A model generated the notes under the pieces. It worked only from the letters and a program-made list of their open reading frames with translations. It did no database searches and was not told where the DNA came from. Below are positions 1 through 8,893 of a stretch of 64,000 nucleotides of DNA, in pieces. The translations under genes and the position numbers were made by a program. This stretch comes from Phytomonospora sp040655735 (GTDB taxonomy: Bacteria; Actinomycetota; Actinomycetes; Mycobacteriales; Micromonosporaceae), in contig NZ_JBFAKK010000020.1 of assembly GCF_040655735.1 (NCBI RefSeq), forward strand, positions 1-64,000. Reading direction: 5' to 3'. How positions within the stretch are numbered: the first letter of the stretch is position 1; each line of letters opens with the position of its first letter.

Positions 1-92
1 TCGAGGCGACCATGGCCTACACACGCACCTGGGTCCCCTCCGCGCACGGCTGGGTGATCGCCGCCGCCCACGGATCACCCGTCTCCCCATAG
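1..92 (+). CDS. C-terminal tail of a possible NTF2-like (SgcJ/SnoaL-type) protein, cut by the window edge
   Basis: Only the last 29 codons are in the window, ending at a TAG at 90-92. The visible tail reads as ordinary high-GC coding sequence and ends in a pattern HGWVIAAAHGSPVSP. That resembles the final beta-strand of SnoaL/NTF2-like small enzymes, where a Trp-rich strand is followed by an HxSPV-type end. The catalytic part lies outside the window, so the family assignment is inference from a short tail. It could equally be another small alpha+beta protein. Confidence 0.4.
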   Translation, partial: EATMAYTRTWVPSAHGWVIAAAHGSPVSP

Positions 93-295
93 GGGTGTCC
101 TGGGGATCAGGAGTCCCGGTGGCCCCGTAGCCACCGGCGGTGTCGCTCGCGCCGTATTCTGGCGCGTTGCCGACGCCGTGCGGCCGGCACCTCGGCTGCC
201 GGTTGTTCGCGTTTCGTCACCGCTGATACGTTTGCGAATCCCACCGGCCGAACTGTGACCCGGCTTCCGGCCGCTGAGATCCGTGGAGAGAACGC

Positions 296-838
296 ATGAG
301 TGATGTGGACTTCGGCACCGGCAAGGTGGTCGTGAACCGGGCGATGTCGCTGGACGGCTTCATCGCCGGCCGCGGCAACGCGATGGACTGGGTCGGCGAG
401 TACCTGACCGCGGCCGAGGTCCCGGAGGTCATGGCGGCCACGGGCGCGATGCTCGTCGGCCGGGGCACCTACGAGGTCGCCAAGAGTATGGCCGCCCAGG
501 GCCCCGCCTACGACGGGGGAGCACAGTTCGTCCTCACCCACCGGCCTCCCGACGAGCCGGATCCTGCCGTCACGTTCCTCACCTGTGGAATCGAGGAAGC
601 CGTCGCCACCGCACGCAGCGCCGCGGGCGGCAAGAACCTGGAGATCCTCGGCGCCGACGTGGCCGCCCAGTGCCTGCAACACGGGCTCGTCGACGAGATC
701 CTGGTGTACGTCCTGCCGGTGCTACTGGGCGACGGCGTCCGCTTCTCGCCCCCGAGCCTCGACAGGATCGACCTGGAGCCCCTCAGCAGCACCCGATCGG
801 GCGCCGTCACGACGCTTCGCTTCCGCGTGCGGAAGTAG
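296..838 (+). CDS. DHFR-like / RibD C-terminal domain reductase
   Basis: A 180-residue protein of the dihydrofolate-reductase-like family (RibD C-terminal fold), a group of small NADPH-dependent reductases whose substrates are mostly unknown. The N-terminal strand with NRAMSLDGFIAG, the central GRGTYE turn and the C-terminal LVDEILVYVLPVLLGDG are family hallmarks. The ATG follows a GAGAGAA purine stretch. It is not a canonical folate reductase: it has the SLDG family signature, and no folate-site conclusion can be drawn. A second member of the family sits at 16832-17422. It stands alone, converging on the sulfotransferase gene. Confidence 0.85.
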   Translation: MSDVDFGTGKVVVNRAMSLDGFIAGRGNAMDWVGEYLTAAEVPEVMAATGAMLVGRGTYEVAKSMAAQGPAYDGGAQFVLTHRPPDEPDPAVTFLTCGIEEAVATARSAAGGKNLEILGADVAAQCLQHGLVDEILVYVLPVLLGDGVRFSPPSLDRIDLEPLSSTRSGAVTTLRFRVRK

Positions 839-850
839 CGCGGCCCGGCG

Positions 851-1879
851 CTAGCCCTTCGCGCCCGCCAGCGCCGCCTCGCCCGGCTCGCACGCCTTCC
901 GCAGTTCGGCCAGCTCGGCGGCCGGGAGGCGCAGCGCGGCGCCATGCCGGGTCGGGTCGAGTTCCCTTGTGCCGTGGGCGATCCAGGCGGGGTCGGCGGA
1001 GGCGCCGGCGAACTCGGCGAGCCGCGCCAGCTCACGGCCCGGCGCGGCGATCAAGTCCTCATAGGACAGTGCGGTGACCCGCTCCGGCGGTAGTCCGCGC
1101 AGACTCTCCACGCCCTCGGTCACGATCTGGGACCACAGCCTCCCGAAGCAGGCGACGGGAATGTCGCCGTCCATCAGCAGCCGCCGGTCGAAAGGGTCGG
1201 CGAAGAGTCCGGCCAGCTCCGGCGGCAGTGTCCTGACCTGCTCCTCGCCCAGCTCGTCGATGGACGTCAGGCCGCACATCTCCACCATCAGCCGCAGGTG
1301 GTAGATCATCCGGTACCCCGGGTGCCTGCTCATCGACACGGCGCAGTCGGGTCCGTCGCGGTACAGGTGCACGAACCTCGCCTCGCCGAAGACCTCGCGC
1401 AGGCGCGGGATCCAGCTCACCGAGTAGCCGGAACGCTCCACGACGACCTTCCCGCCGTACCGCCCCGACAGGTGGTCGAACAGCGCCTCGTAGTGCCCGG
1501 CGATCTCCCGTGCCGGCCAGGAGCACACGACCGGTTCGAGTTCGTCGAGGGCGGTATCGGGGTCCTCGGTCAGCGGCGGCAGCGTCATCAGCGCCAGCGC
1601 CGGGATCCCGTTGTCGGCGCTGAAGCGCCCCGGCCTTCTCGTGTACAGGAACTCCGGCAGGGCCGCGCCGCTGCGGGTCATCAGGTCGAAGATGCCGTTG
1701 GGCCCCGACAGGATCGCCCAGAACTCCGTGCCCGGGATCTGGCCCTCGGGCAGCGCGACCGGCGTCAGCGCGGCCAGCATCTCGTTGAGGCTCAGCACCT
1801 CCGGGTGCGCGTTGAGGATCCGCGACAGGGCACTCGATCCGCTGCGGCCGGTACCGACGATGAAGGTTGTCGGGCGCAC
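851..1879 (-). CDS. sulfotransferase family protein
   Basis: A 342-residue PAPS-type sulfotransferase family protein. The N-terminus has the 5'-phosphosulfate loop FIVGTGRSGSSALSRIL (about residues 5-21), and the 3'-phosphate region is probably the HLYRDGPDCAVSMSRHPG segment near residue 180. I chose the GTG at 1879 because a strong GGGGAGG ribosome site lies 4-5 nt upstream; a TTG six codons further up has no such site. Known members transfer sulfate from PAPS to small molecules or glycans; the acceptor cannot be told here. No biosynthetic partners are adjacent, so it may act in tailoring of an exported or secondary metabolite. Confidence 0.8.
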   Translation of the reverse strand: MRPTTFIVGTGRSGSSALSRILNAHPEVLSLNEMLAALTPVALPEGQIPGTEFWAILSGPNGIFDLMTRSGAALPEFLYTRRPGRFSADNGIPALALMTLPPLTEDPDTALDELEPVVCSWPAREIAGHYEALFDHLSGRYGGKVVVERSGYSVSWIPRLREVFGEARFVHLYRDGPDCAVSMSRHPGYRMIYHLRLMVEMCGLTSIDELGEEQVRTLPPELAGLFADPFDRRLLMDGDIPVACFGRLWSQIVTEGVESLRGLPPERVTALSYEDLIAAPGRELARLAEFAGASADPAWIAHGTRELDPTRHGAALRLPAAELAELRKACEPGEAALAGAKG

Positions 1880-1960
1880 TGTGCCTCCCCGGGGCAAAAG
1901 GTCCTATGTGTACTCAAGACCACCCGCATCTTAGCCGGAGCGGAGGAGTGGGCCGCCATG

Positions 1961-2137
1961 TCACTCCTTCCCGGCCGGCGCCGCCGGATCGGCGCACAGG
2001 CGGCCGATGGCGGCGATCCACCGGTCCAGCCACTCCTGCGCGCGTTCGGGGCTCAGGCGGTCCAGCCCGAAGCCGAGTCCGAGTTCGGTGGCGTCCTCGC
2101 CGGGAACGCGAACGGTGGTCGAGTCCAGGCACGCCAC
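1961..2137 (-). CDS. small coupled ORF downstream of the WYL regulator
   Basis: A 58-residue acidic ORF starting at GTG 2137 and ending at TGA 1961-1963. Its ribosome site (TGAGGA, 5 nt upstream) overlaps the stop codon of the WYL regulator, which is typical of translational re-initiation. Codon use has the same high G/C third positions as its neighbours. The sequence (DSTTVRVPGEDATELGLG, then a helical WLDRWIAAIG segment) is not one I recognise and there is no signal peptide or membrane segment. It could be a small partner of the regulator or a decayed remnant. Confidence 0.5.
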   Translation of the reverse strand: MACLDSTTVRVPGEDATELGLGFGLDRLSPERAQEWLDRWIAAIGRLCADPAAPAGKE

Positions 2138-2144
2138 ACCGTCC

Positions 2145-3122
2145 TCAGTGGACTTGCGGACCGCCGGTCGCCCGCGTCGCCCGACCCGCGAAACCGCGCA
2201 GGACCTCGACGAGCTCCGGCGGCTCGTGCACCTCGAACTCGTGGCCGAGCTGAAGCAGTCGCAGCGCCAGCCAGTCGAGGGTGTCGCTGTGACTGCGCAC
2301 GCGGCAGGAGTCCGGCCCCAGCGCCTCGACGTCCTCGGGGGAGTCGCCGAGCCGGCCGGCGATCGCCGCGGCCGGCGCGCGCACGGTCACCACGGCCCGG
2401 TATACCGGCGCCAGCGAGTACATCTTGTCGCGCACGTACTCGGCGGCGTCGGCGGCGGGGAGTTCACGCCGCTCGGCGCGCGCCCCCGTCCGCTGCGGCC
2501 CGGTGATCCGGTCGACGCGGAAGATCCGCCAGTCGGCGCGCTCGTTGTCCCACGCCACCAGGTACCAGCGGTGCCGCGCGGCGACCAGCCGGTGCGGATC
2601 CACGTGCCGCCGGCTCTCCGCACCGTCATGCGCGACGTAGCCGAAACGCAGGCGCTCGCCCGTCGCGACGGCCGCCGCGATGGCGGTGAGGTTCTCGGGG
2701 TCGACCGGATCGCCGCCGCCGCCCAGTTCGGGCAGGGCGACGGTCGCCGCCCCCAGCGCGCCGACCCGCTGCCGCAGGCGGGAGGGCAGGACCTGCTCCA
2801 GCTTCGTCAGCGCGCGCACCGAGGCCTCCTCGATTCCCGCCACCGCGCGGCCCGCCGCCGTGCGCAGCCCGACCGCGATGGCCACCGCCTCCTCGTCGTC
2901 GAGCAGCAGCGGCGGCATCGCCTTCCCGGCGGCCAGGCGGTAGCCGCCGATGGCGCCCATCGAGGCCTGCACCGGGTAGCCGAGCTCGCGCAGCCGGTCG
3001 ACGTCGCGGCGGATCGTGCGAGGGCTGACGCCGAGCCGTTCGGCGAGCTCGCTGCCCGGCCACTCCCGCGGGGTCTGGAGCAGCGACAGGAGGGTCAGCA
3101 GGCGTCCCGGCGTGTCGGTCAT
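2145..3122 (-). CDS. YafY-type transcriptional regulator with HTH and WYL domains
   Basis: A 325-residue regulator. Residues 1-60 form a DeoR-like winged helix (LLTLLSLLQTP, then SPRTIRRDVDRLRELGYPV) and the middle and end form a WYL domain (about residues 140-290) with the RHRWYLVAWDNERADWRIF core. WYL domains usually sense small ligands or nucleic acids and this class often regulates adjacent genes. The ATG at 3122 starts directly before the HTH; longer in-frame extensions add only low-complexity Arg-rich residues. Its stop is overlapped by the ribosome site of a small downstream ORF, so the two are probably one transcript. Confidence 0.85.
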   Translation of the reverse strand: MTDTPGRLLTLLSLLQTPREWPGSELAERLGVSPRTIRRDVDRLRELGYPVQASMGAIGGYRLAAGKAMPPLLLDDEEAVAIAVGLRTAAGRAVAGIEEASVRALTKLEQVLPSRLRQRVGALGAATVALPELGGGGDPVDPENLTAIAAAVATGERLRFGYVAHDGAESRRHVDPHRLVAARHRWYLVAWDNERADWRIFRVDRITGPQRTGARAERRELPAADAAEYVRDKMYSLAPVYRAVVTVRAPAAAIAGRLGDSPEDVEALGPDSCRVRSHSDTLDWLALRLLQLGHEFEVHEPPELVEVLRGFAGRATRATGGPQVH

Positions 3123-3301
3123 GGGCCAAGCATGCCGGGTGAGTAGGACAGATCCCGCCCTAGATCGTGTCCGGGTGATCACTGCGGGGCTGCGGCGGAC
3201 TCGCACCCACAAGACCACCAGGACAAGCCCTGGATCGCCGAGCGGTGCAGATCACGATCGGCGACTCACCGAAAACGGCCGCCACGGGCGACACTGCGTA
3301 C

Positions 3302-3766
3302 ATGGAGAGACCCACCAAGCGGGGCGGACCGCGGCTGACCGCCGCGCTCGCGCTGACCTGGGCGCTGCTGGCGGCGGGCGTGCCGTTCCTGATGCTGTCC
3401 TCGGCGCTCGAAGGCTTCAGTTTCATGCCGTCGGGCCGCTCGGTCGCCGAGGCCGCCGCCGTCGAGGCGGCATCCCGCCTGTGGATGCTCTGGGCGTTCG
3501 GTCTGGCGGTCACGCTGCCGCTCGCCGGTCTCGCCCTCTCGCTGTTCGGCCGCAGGCGGGCACAGGCGACCGTCTTCGCGGTGCTCGGCGGCCTCGTCCT
3601 GCTCGGCTCGCTCGTTCCCCTCACTGGTACCCCGGGGAACTCCAACACCGTCGTCGAGTGGGTCTTCCACGGCGACGAGCCCTACACGCCGCCGCCGGCG
3701 CCCCCGGCCGGCTGCTTCGGCGACAGCCCCACCGACGAGGGGAACCCGGCCTGCCGCGGCGGCTGA
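3302..3766 (+). CDS. small integral membrane protein of unknown function
   Basis: A 154-residue protein starting at ATG 3302, with three predicted membrane helices (about residues 15-35, 60-82 and 92-112). A hydrophilic Pro-rich, Cys-containing tail follows (TPPPAPPAGCFGDSP), probably outside the cell. I do not recognise the family. The final two Cys could form one disulfide. It lies between the WYL regulator, divergently transcribed, and the NmrA-like gene on the same strand. Confidence 0.6.
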   Translation: MERPTKRGGPRLTAALALTWALLAAGVPFLMLSSALEGFSFMPSGRSVAEAAAVEAASRLWMLWAFGLAVTLPLAGLALSLFGRRRAQATVFAVLGGLVLLGSLVPLTGTPGNSNTVVEWVFHGDEPYTPPPAPPAGCFGDSPTDEGNPACRGG

Positions 3767-3841
3767 GCCGAACTAGGCCCCGAACTGACCTATATGCCCT
3801 CTACGGTCGTCACCTATCACCACGAGACAGGGGAACGGCAG

Positions 3842-4705
3842 ATGAAGGTACTGGTCACGGGCGCCACGGGCACCGTCGGACGACAGGTCGTCGCACAACT
3901 CCTCGACGCCGGGGCCGAGGTCCGCGCCGTCACGCGAGACCCCGCGTCGGCGGGACTTCCCGAGGCCGCCGAGGTCGTCGCCGGTGACCTCACCGTCCCC
4001 ACGAGCCTCACCGGCGCTTTCGAGGGCGTCGACCGCGTGTACCTCTTCCCCGTCGAGGAGACCGCCGAGGAGATCGTCACCCTCGCCGTGTCCTCGGGGG
4101 TGCGGCGGATCGTGGACCTGTCGGCGGCCTCGGTCACCGTCGGGCTGCACCACAGCGGCGTCGAAGCGGTGGTGGAGAAGTCCGGCGCGGACTGGACGCA
4201 CGTGCGGCCGGGCGCCTTCATGGCCAACATGCTGCCGGTCTGGGGACCGATGGTCCGCGCCGACCGGGCGGTGCGCTACCCCTTCGCCGACGAGGCCTCG
4301 GTCCCGGTGCACGAGGCCGACATCGCCGCCGTCGCGGTCGCCGCGCTGCTCGACGAGGGCCACGCGGGGAAGGCCTACACGCTGACCGGCCCGGCCCCGA
4401 TCAGCACCCGCGACCAGGTCGCCGCGATCGGCGCGGCGCTCGGCGAGGAGGTCGCCTACGTCGAGGTCTCCCGCGAGGAGGCCCGGCAGATCCTGAAGGC
4501 GCAGGGCGGTTTCGCCGCCGGCGCCGCCGACCTGCTCCTCGGCTTCGTCGACTACGACGGCGGCGAGCCCTCGGGCTCCGACGGCTACTCAGAGCAGGAC
4601 TGGTCGGCCCTGCTGCGCCCTTGGCCGGGCGTGACCGAGGCGACCGGCCGGCCCGCGCGCGACTTCGCGACCTGGGCCCGCGACCACGCCGCGGACTTCG
4701 CCTAA
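3842..4705 (+). CDS. NmrA-like NAD(P)-binding protein
   Basis: A 287-residue atypical short-chain dehydrogenase of the NmrA/SDR5-like class. The Rossmann motif VTGATGTVGRQV starts at residue 5. The HSGVEAVVEKSGADWTHVRPGAFMAN segment is typical of NmrA-like proteins that lack the usual YxxxK pair. Such proteins bind NAD(P)(H) and act either as reductases or as redox-sensing regulators. The ATG at 3842 has a GGGGAACGG site upstream. It ends overlapping, tail to tail by 4 bp, with the ArsR gene on the other strand. Confidence 0.85.
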   Translation: MKVLVTGATGTVGRQVVAQLLDAGAEVRAVTRDPASAGLPEAAEVVAGDLTVPTSLTGAFEGVDRVYLFPVEETAEEIVTLAVSSGVRRIVDLSAASVTVGLHHSGVEAVVEKSGADWTHVRPGAFMANMLPVWGPMVRADRAVRYPFADEASVPVHEADIAAVAVAALLDEGHAGKAYTLTGPAPISTRDQVAAIGAALGEEVAYVEVSREEARQILKAQGGFAAGAADLLLGFVDYDGGEPSGSDGYSEQDWSALLRPWPGVTEATGRPARDFATWARDHAADFA

Positions 4706-5031
4706 CCGCCCTGCTGGAGTTTCTCCAGGTGAGCGGCGAGCCGGTCGAAGCGGTTCTCCCAGTAGTCCCGGTACTGGTCGAGCCACTCCGAGGCCGTCGC
4801 CAGGGGAGCGGCCTCCAGCTTGCACGGCCGGTACTGGGCGTCCTTGCCGCGCGAGATCAGCCCGGCGCGTTCGAGGACCTTGAGGTGCCGCGAGATCGCC
4901 TGGAGACTGATCTCGAAGGGCTCGGCCAGCTCGTTGACCGTCGCCTCGCCCTGCGACAGCCGGGCCAGGATCGCCCGGCGGGTCGGGTCGGCGAGCGCCG
5001 AGAACAGGACGCTGAGCTGATCCTCCGCCAT
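4702..5031 (-). CDS. ArsR-family winged-helix repressor
   Basis: A 109-residue ArsR/SmtB-type DNA-binding protein. The winged helix is clear: FSALADPTRRAILARL at the N-terminus, then EISLQAISRHLKVLERAGLI as the recognition helix. It lacks the CxC metal site of ArsR/SmtB sensors, and the C-terminal WLDQYRDYWENRFDRLAAHL helix matches the subgroup often linked to SRPBCC/AHSA1 proteins. No AHSA1 gene is adjacent; the converging NmrA-like gene is the only close neighbour. A short dyad just upstream of its start suggests autoregulation. Confidence 0.85.
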   Translation of the reverse strand: MAEDQLSVLFSALADPTRRAILARLSQGEATVNELAEPFEISLQAISRHLKVLERAGLISRGKDAQYRPCKLEAAPLATASEWLDQYRDYWENRFDRLAAHLEKLQQGG

Positions 5032-5037
5032 TTTCGT

Positions 5038-5053
5038 TCAACCAATTCGTTGA
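5038..5053. promoter_or_regulatory. candidate ArsR operator
   Basis: A dyad of TCAAC and GTTGA separated by 6 bp lies 7 bp upstream of the ArsR start codon, inside an AT-richer patch. ArsR proteins commonly bind such imperfect dyads and repress their own gene. Upstream there is a TATATT hexamer (5067-5072, minus strand) that could be the -10, although no good -35 was seen. Confidence 0.4.
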
Positions 5054-5154
5054 GCACCGGGAGGCAAATATAGCCCCGTGGACAGTTCTTCCCGGCGGGA
5101 TACGGCGGGTCGGCGCCTAAGGATAGGCGGCCGTCGCGGCCGTCGCGCCGAGCC

Positions 5155-6393
5155 TCAGGTTCTCAGCCGGGAGGCGCGCGACTCCAGGTAGCGCTGTTCG
5201 GGCGCGCTCGTGGTGAGTTTGGCGGCCTTGCGGTAGCCCTCGCGGGCGGCCGCGGGGTCGCCGGCCATTTCGAGCAGGTGCGCGCGGACGGCCTCCAGGC
5301 GGTGGTGCTCGGTCATGCGGTCGTCCTCGGCGAGGCCGTCGAGCGCGTCGAGGCCCTTGCGGGGGCCGTCGACCATCGCCAGGGCGACGGCCCGGTTGAG
5401 CGACACCATCGGACCGGGCGTGAGCCTGGCGAGGATGTCGTAGAGGGCGAGGATCTGCGCCCAGTCGGTCTCCTCGGCGCTGGGCGCCTCGGCGTGCACG
5501 GCGGCGATGGCGGCCTGGAGCTGGTAGGGACCGGCGGGCGTGCGGGCAAGCGAGTCGGTGATCAGCCCGACGCCCTCGGCGATCCGCTCGGCGTTCCATC
5601 GCGAGCGGTCCTGCTCGGCGAGGGGGACGAGCGCCCCGTCGGGCGTGGTCCGCGCCGTGCGCCGCGATTCGGTGAGCAGCATCAGCGCCAGCAGCCCGGC
5701 GACCTCGCCGTCGTCGGGCAGCAGCCGGTGGACCGCGCGGGTCAGGCGGATCGCCTCGTCGGTCAGGTCGACGCGCAGCAGGTCGGCGCCGGAGGTCGCG
5801 GTGTAGCCCTCGTTGAAGATCAGGTAGAGCACGTGCAGGACCACGCCGACGCGTTTGCGGCGCTCGGCCAGCGGCGGCATCCGGAAACCCGTCCCGCTGT
5901 TCTTGATCGACTTCTTGGCGCGGCTGATGCGCTGGCCCATCGTCGACTCGGGCACCAGGAAGGCCTTGGCGATCTCACCGGTCGTCAGGCCGCCGACCGC
6001 CCGGAGCGTCAGCGCGATCTGGCTCGACGGCGACAGCGACGGGTGGCAGCACAAGAAGAGCAGCATGAGCGTGTCGTCGTGGTCGGGAGGGCCTTCGTCG
6101 TCACCGGGGCCGGCGGCGTGGGCCTCCTCCTGGAGCGCGACGGTCGCCTCCCTGCGGCGGCGGGCGTCGTCGCTGCGCCACAGGTCGGTGAGCCTGCGTG
6201 TGGCGACGGTGACGAGCCAGCCGCGCGGGTTGTCGGGGACGCCCTCCTTGGGCCATTGCGTGGCCGCCGCCAGAAGCGCCTCCTGCACGGCGTCCTCGCA
6301 CAGGTCGAACTGCCCGTGCCTGCGGATGAGGCCACCGAGGACCTGCGGCGCGCACTCGCGCAGCAGATCCTCGATACGTCGGTCTTCGCTCAC
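5155..6393 (-). CDS. ECF42-type RNA polymerase sigma factor with C-terminal TPR-like extension
   Basis: A 412-residue extracytoplasmic-function sigma factor. Sigma-2 (IRRHGQFDLCEDAVQEALLAA) and sigma-4 (the LTTGEIAKAFLVPESTMGQRI helix) occupy the first 170 residues. A long helical C-terminal domain with TPR-like segments (residues 190-410) is diagnostic of the ECF42 group. The start is the GTG at 6393, which overlaps the TGA of the upstream DGPF gene as GTGA, so translation is coupled. ECF42 factors are known to be encoded next to DGPF/YCII proteins and use the C-terminal domain rather than an anti-sigma factor for control; none is present here. Confidence 0.9.
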   Translation of the reverse strand: MSEDRRIEDLLRECAPQVLGGLIRRHGQFDLCEDAVQEALLAAATQWPKEGVPDNPRGWLVTVATRRLTDLWRSDDARRRREATVALQEEAHAAGPGDDEGPPDHDDTLMLLFLCCHPSLSPSSQIALTLRAVGGLTTGEIAKAFLVPESTMGQRISRAKKSIKNSGTGFRMPPLAERRKRVGVVLHVLYLIFNEGYTATSGADLLRVDLTDEAIRLTRAVHRLLPDDGEVAGLLALMLLTESRRTARTTPDGALVPLAEQDRSRWNAERIAEGVGLITDSLARTPAGPYQLQAAIAAVHAEAPSAEETDWAQILALYDILARLTPGPMVSLNRAVALAMVDGPRKGLDALDGLAEDDRMTEHHRLEAVRAHLLEMAGDPAAAREGYRKAAKLTTSAPEQRYLESRASRLRT

Positions 6394-6752
6394 ATTTCCG
6401 TCCCGGAATGGTCGAGCATGGGCCACACCTCGACGCCGTTCCCGCTTGCCGTGGGATAGCGCGCGGCGACCTCGAGCGCACGGTCGAGGCTGTCACAGTC
6501 CACCACGAAATACGAGCCCGGATGCTCGCCGCCCCCCAGGTAGGGGCCCATGGTGACCACGCGCACGCCGTCGCGCAGACGCACGACGCGCACCAGCCCG
6601 GCGTCGGCGAGGCCCTCGGCGCTGACCAGTTCGCCCGACTCGCGCAGCTCCCGCTGGAAGGCGGCGTCGGCGGCGATGAGGGCGGCGAAGTCCTCCTCGC
6701 TGAACGAACCCCACAGTTCGTCGTTGCCGTAGATGGAGATCTTGAAGCGCAT
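6390..6752 (-). CDS. YCII-related (DGPF) protein, partner of the ECF42 sigma factor
   Basis: A 120-residue YCII-domain protein starting at ATG 6752. These are small ferredoxin-like alpha/beta proteins that form barrels; their biochemical role in the ECF42 context is not settled. Conserved features are the VVTMGPYLGGGEHPGSYFVVDCDS strand region and the C-terminal PTASGNGVEVWPM. It is the first gene of a two-gene operon with the sigma factor, sharing a 4-bp GTGA overlap. A second YCII gene is found at 31727-32095. Confidence 0.85.
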   Translation of the reverse strand: MRFKISIYGNDELWGSFSEEDFAALIAADAAFQRELRESGELVSAEGLADAGLVRVVRLRDGVRVVTMGPYLGGGEHPGSYFVVDCDSLDRALEVAARYPTASGNGVEVWPMLDHSGTEM

Positions 6753-6838
6753 GGGTGCTCCCGGGGCCCGGCGGCGTCCCCAGTGGACGCCTTTGACCGA
6801 AGGTCGGAGCCGGGCGCGGAATTTCGACAGCACCTCGG

Positions 6839-8701
6839 TCAGGCGGTCGGCAGCGCGTCCAGGATCTGCTCGGCGAGCGTACCGACGGCGTCGTTGAAGT
6901 CCTCGGCGGTCGGGTCCGCGGAGCTCAGGCCGGTGAGGTCGATGTGGAGGATGACGTTGCCGTCGACCACGCTCAGGATGTAGATATGTGTGGTGTAGCC
7001 GCCGGCCGTCGCTTCGCGGTGGGAGTAGTTGGCCGCCGCTCCGACGCCTTCGAGCGTGCCGTTGTCGGCGTCGGGCTGCGCGACGTCGCTGCTGAGGGTG
7101 CGTGTTCCCTCGGTCGGCTCGTAGACGGTGGCGGTGACCGTCAGGTTCATCATGTCGGTGAGGCCCGATCCGCGCAGCACGAACATGCAGCCGATCTCGA
7201 CGCTCTCGACCTTCTCGGTCGGGCCGGTGGCCGTCGGGGTTCCCGACACGCTTCCGGCGATCCCCTTGACCGCCTTGAGATCGGTGACCTCGCACAGGTC
7301 CACGTCGTGGCCGTAGACGGGGCCGTCACCGGGCTCCGGCTCGACCACCTGGGAGTCGCCGCCGTCGCCGGTGCCGCTGCCGCCGCCGGTGTCGTCGCCG
7401 GTCTCGTTCTTCTGGTTCTCGATCCAGTAGACGCCGCCGGCGATGAGCGCCAGCACCAGGAGGCCGACGAGGACGTCTCCGACCCCCTTCTTGCGCCGCC
7501 CGGGCGGCCCCGGCAGCGGCGCGGGAGGTGCCGTCCTGGCGGGCACGGGCGCGAAGGACGGGGGAGCGTGCAGGACGATGACCTCGTCGCCGGGCAGGGG
7601 AGTAGCGACGACCGCCGCGGTCTCGGCGGTCTCCTCGGGCAGCGCGACGGTCGCCTGGAGGGCCCCTTCGGCCACGACGATCTCGGGCTGCTCCAGCACC
7701 GTCGGCGTGATGCCGGTCTCCTGGTGCAGCACCGTCGCCACCAGCGGGATACGGGTGGAGCCGCCGACCAGGAACAGCCCGGCGATCTTGTCGAGCCCCA
7801 CGCCCGCCTTGTCGACGACCGACTTGGTCAGCCCGGCCGTGGCCGCCAGCGGTTCGCGAGCGGCCGCCCAGAACTGCTCGCGCCCGACCTGGAGGTCGCG
7901 CCCGGTGGTCGGCAGCAGCACCGAGGTGTTCGGCTGCCGCGACAGCGCCTCCTTCGCCGAGCGCGCGTCGTCCCAGAACTGCCGCGTCCGCCGCCGCTCC
8001 TCGGGCGTGGCAGGGGAGTTGAGCCGGGCCCACTCGGCCGGTTCCACGCCGGTGCCGAGGAGTTCGACGATGACCGCGTCGAGGTCGACGCCGCCGAAGG
8101 CCGGCATCCCCTCCACCGCGACGACCTCGTACCCCTCGGGCGTGCGGCGGACCGCGCTGACGTCGAGGGTGCCGCCGCCGAGGTCGTAGACGACCACGAT
8201 CTCGCCCTCGCCGACGCGGTGGCCGACGCCGGTGGCGAAGTACGCGGCCGCCGCGACCGGTTCGGAGACCATGCGGGGGCGGGGGAGACCGGCGCTGATC
8301 GCCGCCTCCGTCAGCACACCGCGCCGCAGCGCGCCCCAGGTCGCCGGGCAGGTGACGACCACGTCTGACGGTGGCGTTCCGCCCACTCGCTCGGCCTCCA
8401 GCGCGACCTCCCGCAAGGTGGCCGCCATCAGCTCCACGACGGGCACCGGGCGGTCGCCGAGCAGGACCGCACCGTCGTCGACGCAGCGTTTGGGGTTCGG
8501 CTCGAAGCGGGAGGGGTCCATGCGGGCGTTGCGCTCGGCGTCACGTCCGACGAGAAGGCGGCCGTCGGCGGTCGCGAAGACACCCGAGGGCAGCAAGGGG
8601 GAGGAGTCGAACAGCAGCGGCCGGGTGCGGCCGTCGGATCGGCGCAGCATGGCGACGGTGTTCGAGGTGCCGTAGTCGATCCCGAGCCGGTATGCGTCCA
8701 C
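6839..8701 (-). CDS. membrane-anchored Hsp70-like ATPase
   Basis: A 620-residue Hsp70-family protein. The actin-like ATPase fold is intact: phosphate-1 loop GIDYGTSNTV at residues 8-17, phosphate-2 YDLGGGTLDVS near residue 173, and adenosine motif FLVGGSTRIPL near residue 312. The peptide-binding beta-domain of DnaK is missing. Instead there is a Pro-rich linker, one membrane helix (about residues 407-427, DVLVGLLVLALIAGGVYW), a Gly/Asp-rich spacer and a 165-residue extracytoplasmic C-terminal domain with two Cys. Actinobacteria carry many such Hsp70 fusions. An outside-sensing module coupled to a cytoplasmic ATPase is inferred. It stands alone. Confidence 0.85.
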   Translation of the reverse strand: MDAYRLGIDYGTSNTVAMLRRSDGRTRPLLFDSSPLLPSGVFATADGRLLVGRDAERNARMDPSRFEPNPKRCVDDGAVLLGDRPVPVVELMAATLREVALEAERVGGTPPSDVVVTCPATWGALRRGVLTEAAISAGLPRPRMVSEPVAAAAYFATGVGHRVGEGEIVVVYDLGGGTLDVSAVRRTPEGYEVVAVEGMPAFGGVDLDAVIVELLGTGVEPAEWARLNSPATPEERRRTRQFWDDARSAKEALSRQPNTSVLLPTTGRDLQVGREQFWAAAREPLAATAGLTKSVVDKAGVGLDKIAGLFLVGGSTRIPLVATVLHQETGITPTVLEQPEIVVAEGALQATVALPEETAETAAVVATPLPGDEVIVLHAPPSFAPVPARTAPPAPLPGPPGRRKKGVGDVLVGLLVLALIAGGVYWIENQKNETGDDTGGGSGTGDGGDSQVVEPEPGDGPVYGHDVDLCEVTDLKAVKGIAGSVSGTPTATGPTEKVESVEIGCMFVLRGSGLTDMMNLTVTATVYEPTEGTRTLSSDVAQPDADNGTLEGVGAAANYSHREATAGGYTTHIYILSVVDGNVILHIDLTGLSSADPTAEDFNDAVGTLAEQILDALPTA

Positions 8702-8893
8702 CTTGGGATTCTAGGGGCGACGTGCCCGTCACGCTACGAGACCGCGGGCCTGATCCCTTGCGGCGCAAGTGCTCCCGGATCGTCCGAGATTTCTCGCCCC
8801 CGGGTGTCGTACGGCGGTTCTCGGCTCCGACCTATGGGTGAGAGCGCCCGTCGAGGGCGTCACCGCAGGTCAAAAGAATCTTGGACGAGGGTC

